Source: Candidatus Cloacimonadota bacterium | Lineage (GTDB): Bacteria > Cloacimonadota > Cloacimonadia > Cloacimonadales > Cloacimonadaceae | Length of the DNA: 15,681 nucleotides | Assembly: GCA_023421135.1 (NCBI GenBank) | Contig: JAEZUG010000091.1 | Span: 1 to 15,681 of the forward strand | Direction: 5' to 3' | Part shown: positions 12,797 to 15,681 of the stretch, piece by piece | Layout: every line of letters begins with the position of its first letter | How positions within the stretch are numbered: position 1 is the stretch's first letter | Translations under genes and position numbers: made by a program | The notes under the pieces: generated by a model | What the model saw: the letters and a program-made list of their open reading frames with translations, nothing else | What the model was told of the DNA's origin: nothing | The model's database searches: none

Positions 12797-13348
12797 CTAC
12801 TGCATTTCCTTCATGAATTTGCGCATTTTGAGGCTGCTCCGGACCACAGCATAGACAATAGTGAGCAGGATCAGGTAGATGGGGCTGATGCCCAGCAGCG
12901 CCACCAGAATGGCAACAAGGGCAGGGAACCAGAGATTATAGAGGTTCAGGCCTGCCTTGCGGGACATCTGTGCGATCGGGACAACGATGAGGGCAACCAC
13001 CGCGGGTTTGAGCCCGTGGAAGATCCGGCGCGTGGGCTCCAGATCGGAGATGGTGCCAAACACGGCGGCAATGATCATGATTACTATAAAGGATGGCAAC
13101 ACAGTGCCCAGGACGCAAACCAGGAGGCCGGGAAGGCGCTGGAAGCGGTAGCCGATATAGACGGAGAAATTCACGGCTATGGGGCCGGGAGCGCTCTGAG
13201 CGGCTGCCAGGGCATCCAAAAAGTCCTCGTCGCTGATCCACTTCTGCTTTTCCACCAGTTCACGGCGGATCAGCGGGATCATGGCATAGGCTCCCCCGAT
13301 CGTGAAAGCTCCGATCTTGAAGAAGATGAGAAAGAGCTTGAGCAGCAT
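12797..13348 (-). CDS. chrA: CHR-family (chromate-type) ion transporter, first half of a split pair
   Basis: This 183-aa membrane protein has the same domain as its downstream neighbour but clearly different sequence. FTIGGAYAMIPLIRRELV is at about 15-32 and SAPGPIAVNFSVYIGYR at about 52-68, then hydrophobic helices at about 73-98, 112-128 and 140-168, and a basic tail (SSLKMRKFMKEM) that suggests a cytoplasmic end. The ATG overlaps the ispG stop codon by one base (ATGA), so it is translationally coupled to ispG. It directly abuts the second CHR gene. Paired expression fits the heterodimer model for short-chain CHR transporters. The operon link to isoprenoid and acetate genes gives no clear hint about the transported ion. 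Confidence 0.9.
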   Translation of the reverse strand: MLLKLFLIFFKIGAFTIGGAYAMIPLIRRELVEKQKWISDEDFLDALAAAQSAPGPIAVNFSVYIGYRFQRLPGLLVCVLGTVLPSFIVIMIIAAVFGTISDLEPTRRIFHGLKPAVVALIVVPIAQMSRKAGLNLYNLWFPALVAILVALLGISPIYLILLTIVYAVVRSSLKMRKFMKEMQ

Positions 13349-14412
13349 CAGAGCTTTTGAGAGTGAGACAAGATAAGTTCTTTGAGCCGGGGCAGGAGCT
13401 GAGCTTCGGGGAGCTTGGCGACGATCTCGCCTTTCACAAAGAGGAGGCCTTCGCCACGTCCTCCGGCAATGCCAAAATCTGCTTCGCGGGCTTCTCCGGG
13501 ACCGTTTACCACGCAGCCCATCACTGCTACTGTGAGCGGGAGATCGCGGAATTCGGCCAATTCACGCTCCACCTCGGTGGCTAGCTGGATCAGGTTTATT
13601 CTGGTGCGGCCGCAGGTGGGGCAGGAAACGATGTTCAGGCCTTGGCGCAAGCCCAGGCTTTTCAGGATTTCGCGGGCGACCTTCACTTCCTCGGCGGGAT
13701 CGGCAGTGAGCGAGACCCGGATGGTATCGCCAATGCCTTCGGAGAGCAGGAATCCCAAGCCCAGGCTGCTTTTCACGGTGCCGGGGAGCAGGGTGCCGGC
13801 TTCTGTAACTCCCAGGTGCAGGGGATAGGGGCAGGAGGTGGCCAGGAGGCGATAGCTGGCCAGCATCAGATCCAGATGGGAGGCTTTGACGGAGACCTTG
13901 ATCTCGTGATAATTCAGCTCTTCCAAAAGCCGGATGTGGCGCAGGGCAGCCTCCACCATGGAGCGTTCTGAGACGCCATAGGCTTGCAGGAGATCCCGGG
14001 GGAGGGAGCCGCTGTTGACTCCGATGCGAATGGGGACGAGACGTTCCCGGGCGGCAGCCACGAGGCGTTCCACTCCGGCGCGTTCTCCGATGTTGCCGGG
14101 ATTGATGCGGAGGCCGTCTATGCCTGCTTCGATGGCAGCCAGAGCCAGTTTGTGATCAAAGTGGATATCCGCAATCAGGGGAACGGGAGAGATCTGCTTC
14201 AGTTCTTTGATGGCAGCAGCATCTTCCAGATCCATCACGCTGAAGCGGAGGATTTCACAGCCGGCTTCTGCCAGACTGAGGATCTGAGCGCTGGATCTTT
14301 CCAGCTCGGAGGTCTTGACGCTGAGCATGGATTGGATGGAGACCGGGGCGTCACCCCCGATAAAGAGCTTGCCCAAGGCCAGTTTACGGGACTTTCTGCG
14401 CTTTATTTCCAT
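13348..14412 (-). CDS. ispG: 4-hydroxy-3-methylbut-2-enyl diphosphate synthase (IspG/GcpE)
   Basis: This 354-aa protein, usual for the short bacterial form, is the iron-sulfur enzyme of the MEP pathway that converts methylerythritol cyclodiphosphate to HMBPP. The TIM-barrel half includes LIADIHFDHKLA at 79-90 and GLRINPGNIG at 100-109. The C-terminal iron-sulfur domain has C264 and C267 in SCPTCGR, C300 in MGCVVNGPGEA and E307, the four ligands of the [4Fe-4S] cluster. The N-terminal block reads SIQSMLSVKTSELE at 25-38, where most relatives have a T-N/T-T pattern after QSM, a mild divergence. No strong ribosome site precedes the ATG, and it follows the threonine aldolase gene by 34 nt. Its stop overlaps the first CHR gene. 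Confidence 0.95.
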   Translation of the reverse strand: MEIKRRKSRKLALGKLFIGGDAPVSIQSMLSVKTSELERSSAQILSLAEAGCEILRFSVMDLEDAAAIKELKQISPVPLIADIHFDHKLALAAIEAGIDGLRINPGNIGERAGVERLVAAARERLVPIRIGVNSGSLPRDLLQAYGVSERSMVEAALRHIRLLEELNYHEIKVSVKASHLDLMLASYRLLATSCPYPLHLGVTEAGTLLPGTVKSSLGLGFLLSEGIGDTIRVSLTADPAEEVKVAREILKSLGLRQGLNIVSCPTCGRTRINLIQLATEVERELAEFRDLPLTVAVMGCVVNGPGEAREADFGIAGGRGEGLLFVKGEIVAKLPEAQLLPRLKELILSHSQKL

Positions 14413-14446
14413 GGTGTGGCTAGGATTCGCCTATAGGGTGGACTTG

Positions 14447-15487
14447 TCAACCGTAAAAACGGCTGTGAAGCTCGGTGAGTGAGCGGCAGAGCGCTTCAAT
14501 CTGCGCTTCCGTGGTGTTAAAAGAGGTCATGAGGCGCACTTCGTCCCGGGCTTCGTCCCAGGTGTAAAAGTGATAGTGAGCCTGCAAGGGCTCGATCAGG
14601 AGCTGGGGCAGGCGCACAAAGACGGCATTGACGGCGGGTTCCTGGGTGATTTCCACAAAGCTGAAGCTTCTCAGGCGCTCTGCCATGTACTGAGCCATGC
14701 GGTTGGCAGCCAGGGCATTGGTGCGCCAGAGCTCGTCTTTCAGATAGGCTTCAAACTGGGCAGAGACAAAGCGCTGCTTGGACAAGAGGTGGCTGGCTTG
14801 TTTGCGGTAAAAACGGAAGTCTTCTGTGAGATCGGGACGGTAGCTGATGATCATTTCGCCAAAGAGCAGGCCGTTTTTGGTGCCGCCAAAGCTCAGGACA
14901 TCGACGCCGGTGTCTTTGCAGAGTTCTTTCAAGCTCAGCTTCAGAGCTGCGGCGGCGTTGGCGAGCCGGGCACCGTCCAGATGCAGATACATACCCCGGG
15001 AGTGGGCAAAATCTGCCAGAGCTTTGATCTCACCGGGGCTGTAGAGAGTGCCATATTCGGTGCTTTGGGTGATGGAGATCACGTTGATCTGAGAATGATG
15101 CTGATCCCGGTTGCCGATCAGGCGGGGCTCGATCATCCGGGGATGAAGCTTGCCATCGGGGCTATCGATCACCACCAGCCGGGCTTGAGTGGTCTTTTGC
15201 ACGGCTCCGCATTCATCGACGTTGATATGGGCGGTATTGGCACAAGCAATGGCGTTGAAGGAGCGGGTGAGACACTGCAGTGCCAGGACGTTTGCCCCGG
15301 TGCCGGTGATCACGGGATAGACTTCGCAATCTCCGCCGAAGGTTTCTCTGAGGTTCTGCAGCACTTTTTCGGTGAGGGGATCGTCTCCATAGGCGGGGCA
15401 ATAGCCGGTGTTGGCCAGCTCCAAAGCCTTGAAGACGGCGGGATGCACTCCGGAATGGTTGTCGCTGCCAAAGCTGATCTCGAACAT
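14447..15487 (-). CDS. ltaE: Low-specificity L-threonine aldolase (PLP-dependent)
   Basis: This 346-aa protein matches family length. It cleaves L-threonine or L-allo-threonine to glycine and acetaldehyde. Seen motifs are SDNHSGVHPAV near the N-terminus, the PLP phosphate loop TGTGANVLAL at 61-70, HLDGAR at 169-174 with D171 facing the PLP ring nitrogen, and SFGGTKNG at 199-206 with the Schiff-base lysine K204. FRFYRKQASHLLSK follows, typical of bacterial aldolases of this fold. GGAG at 15495-15498 is 7 nt before the ATG. It is the first gene of the operon. I found no convincing promoter in the 73 nt before the tandem repeats; a TTGACG at 15548-15543 lacks a -10 partner. Relatives such as beta-eliminating lyases share the fold, but the HLDGAR/GGTKNG set favours the aldolase. 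Confidence 0.93.
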   Translation of the reverse strand: MFEISFGSDNHSGVHPAVFKALELANTGYCPAYGDDPLTEKVLQNLRETFGGDCEVYPVITGTGANVLALQCLTRSFNAIACANTAHINVDECGAVQKTTQARLVVIDSPDGKLHPRMIEPRLIGNRDQHHSQINVISITQSTEYGTLYSPGEIKALADFAHSRGMYLHLDGARLANAAAALKLSLKELCKDTGVDVLSFGGTKNGLLFGEMIISYRPDLTEDFRFYRKQASHLLSKQRFVSAQFEAYLKDELWRTNALAANRMAQYMAERLRSFSFVEITQEPAVNAVFVRLPQLLIEPLQAHYHFYTWDEARDEVRLMTSFNTTEAQIEALCRSLTELHSRFYG

Positions 15488-15560
15488 TGTGTTACTCCAG
15501 TGGTTTTTCTTCTGGAACCCAGTCTGCTATTGCAGGGAGAAACGTCAATCTATAAGTTTT

Positions 15561-15622
15561 GACGTGGTGACGTGGTGGAGTGGTGGCGTGGTGGAGTGGT
15601 GGAGTGGTGGAGTGGGGACGTG
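15561..15622. repeat. 8-bp tandem repeat array, about 7.75 copies
   Basis: Nearly eight units of GTGGAGTG/GTGACGTG/GTGGCGTG follow each other without interruption. The unit is the same as in the array at 10542-10573 but the copy number is higher, which suggests slippage. It lies 74 nt upstream of the threonine aldolase start. Confidence 0.85.
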
Positions 15623-15655
15623 GGGACTATAGAATAGCGCTCCTCCGGAGCTTGC

Positions 15656-15681
15656 GGGCAGACACGCAGGTCTGCCCCTAC
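15656..15681 (-). repeat. REP-like hairpin with GTAG foot, copy 2 (at window edge)
   Basis: GGGCAGAC (15656-15663) and GTCTGCCC (15670-15677) form the same 8-bp stem as at 10615-10640, with GTAG on the minus strand at the foot (15681-15678). A 33-bp stretch separates it from the tandem array, against 41 bp in the other copy. The element may continue past the window end. Confidence 0.7.

Noticed and set aside
12224..13360. 378-aa plus-strand ORF opposite the CHR genes
   Set aside because: His/Gln/Asp-rich composition typical of antisense to hydrophobic membrane proteins; no ribosome site or domain.
15543..15548. Promoter of the ltaE operon using TTGACG as -35
   Set aside because: No -10-like hexamer at 16-18 bp downstream on the minus strand.
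14570..15562. 330-aa plus-strand ORF opposite the threonine aldolase
   Set aside because: Antisense shadow of a GC-rich gene with complete catalytic motifs; the translation has no recognisable domain.

Overview
The window reads as chromosomal DNA of an uncultured anaerobic bacterium. The best guess is Candidatus Cloacimonadota or a relative in the FCB group. That guess rests on the style of the secreted beta-helix / choice-of-anchor protein, the acetate-kinase-containing housekeeping operon and the abundant GC-rich dispersed hairpin repeats; no rRNA or other marker is present, so confidence in the taxon is moderate to low. Every convincing gene is on the minus strand. Long plus-strand ORFs opposite the GC-rich genes are antisense shadows.

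Layout, right to left (the direction of transcription). (1) 15487-11053 is a housekeeping operon: L-threonine aldolase, IspG (non-mevalonate isoprenoid synthesis), a split two-gene CHR-family (chromate-type) transporter and acetate kinase. The first gap is 34 nt, ispG and the first CHR gene overlap as ATGA, the two CHR genes abut, and a 34-nt gap precedes ackA. A hairpin-plus-T terminator follows ackA. (2) 11052-10311 is a gene-free stretch of about 740 bp packed with dispersed repeats: an 8-bp tandem array, two GTAG-footed REP-like hairpins, two 51-bp copies of a hairpin unit, and a 30-bp repeat pair. A second composite of 8-mer array plus GTAG hairpin lies in the same orientation at the right end of the window, so the operon sits between two direct copies. 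(3) 10310-3800 is a defence cluster in one transcriptional unit: a type I restriction subunit HsdR, a fused HsdM-HsdS protein, and a partially overlapping pair of unrecognised genes encoding a soluble 281-aa protein and a four-helix membrane protein. (4) 3687-1669 encodes a secreted right-handed beta-helix protein. (5) 1563-219 is a three-gene operon with the order HigB-like toxin, HigA-like antitoxin with a C-terminal extension, SecB-like protein. This is the layout of a toxin-antitoxin-chaperone (TAC) system. A perfect palindrome overlaps its predicted promoter. (6) 218-1 is non-coding, with a cluster of short perfect hairpins.

The genes on the left half, including the HsdS half of the methylase fusion, look clearly more AT-rich than the right half. 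Together with their content (TAC, type I RM, unknown pair) this suggests an accessory defence island next to a core metabolic operon. The strongest leads for new biology are the unknown soluble/membrane pair downstream of the RM genes, the TAC operon, and the M-S fusion, which changes the expected type I subunit ratio.
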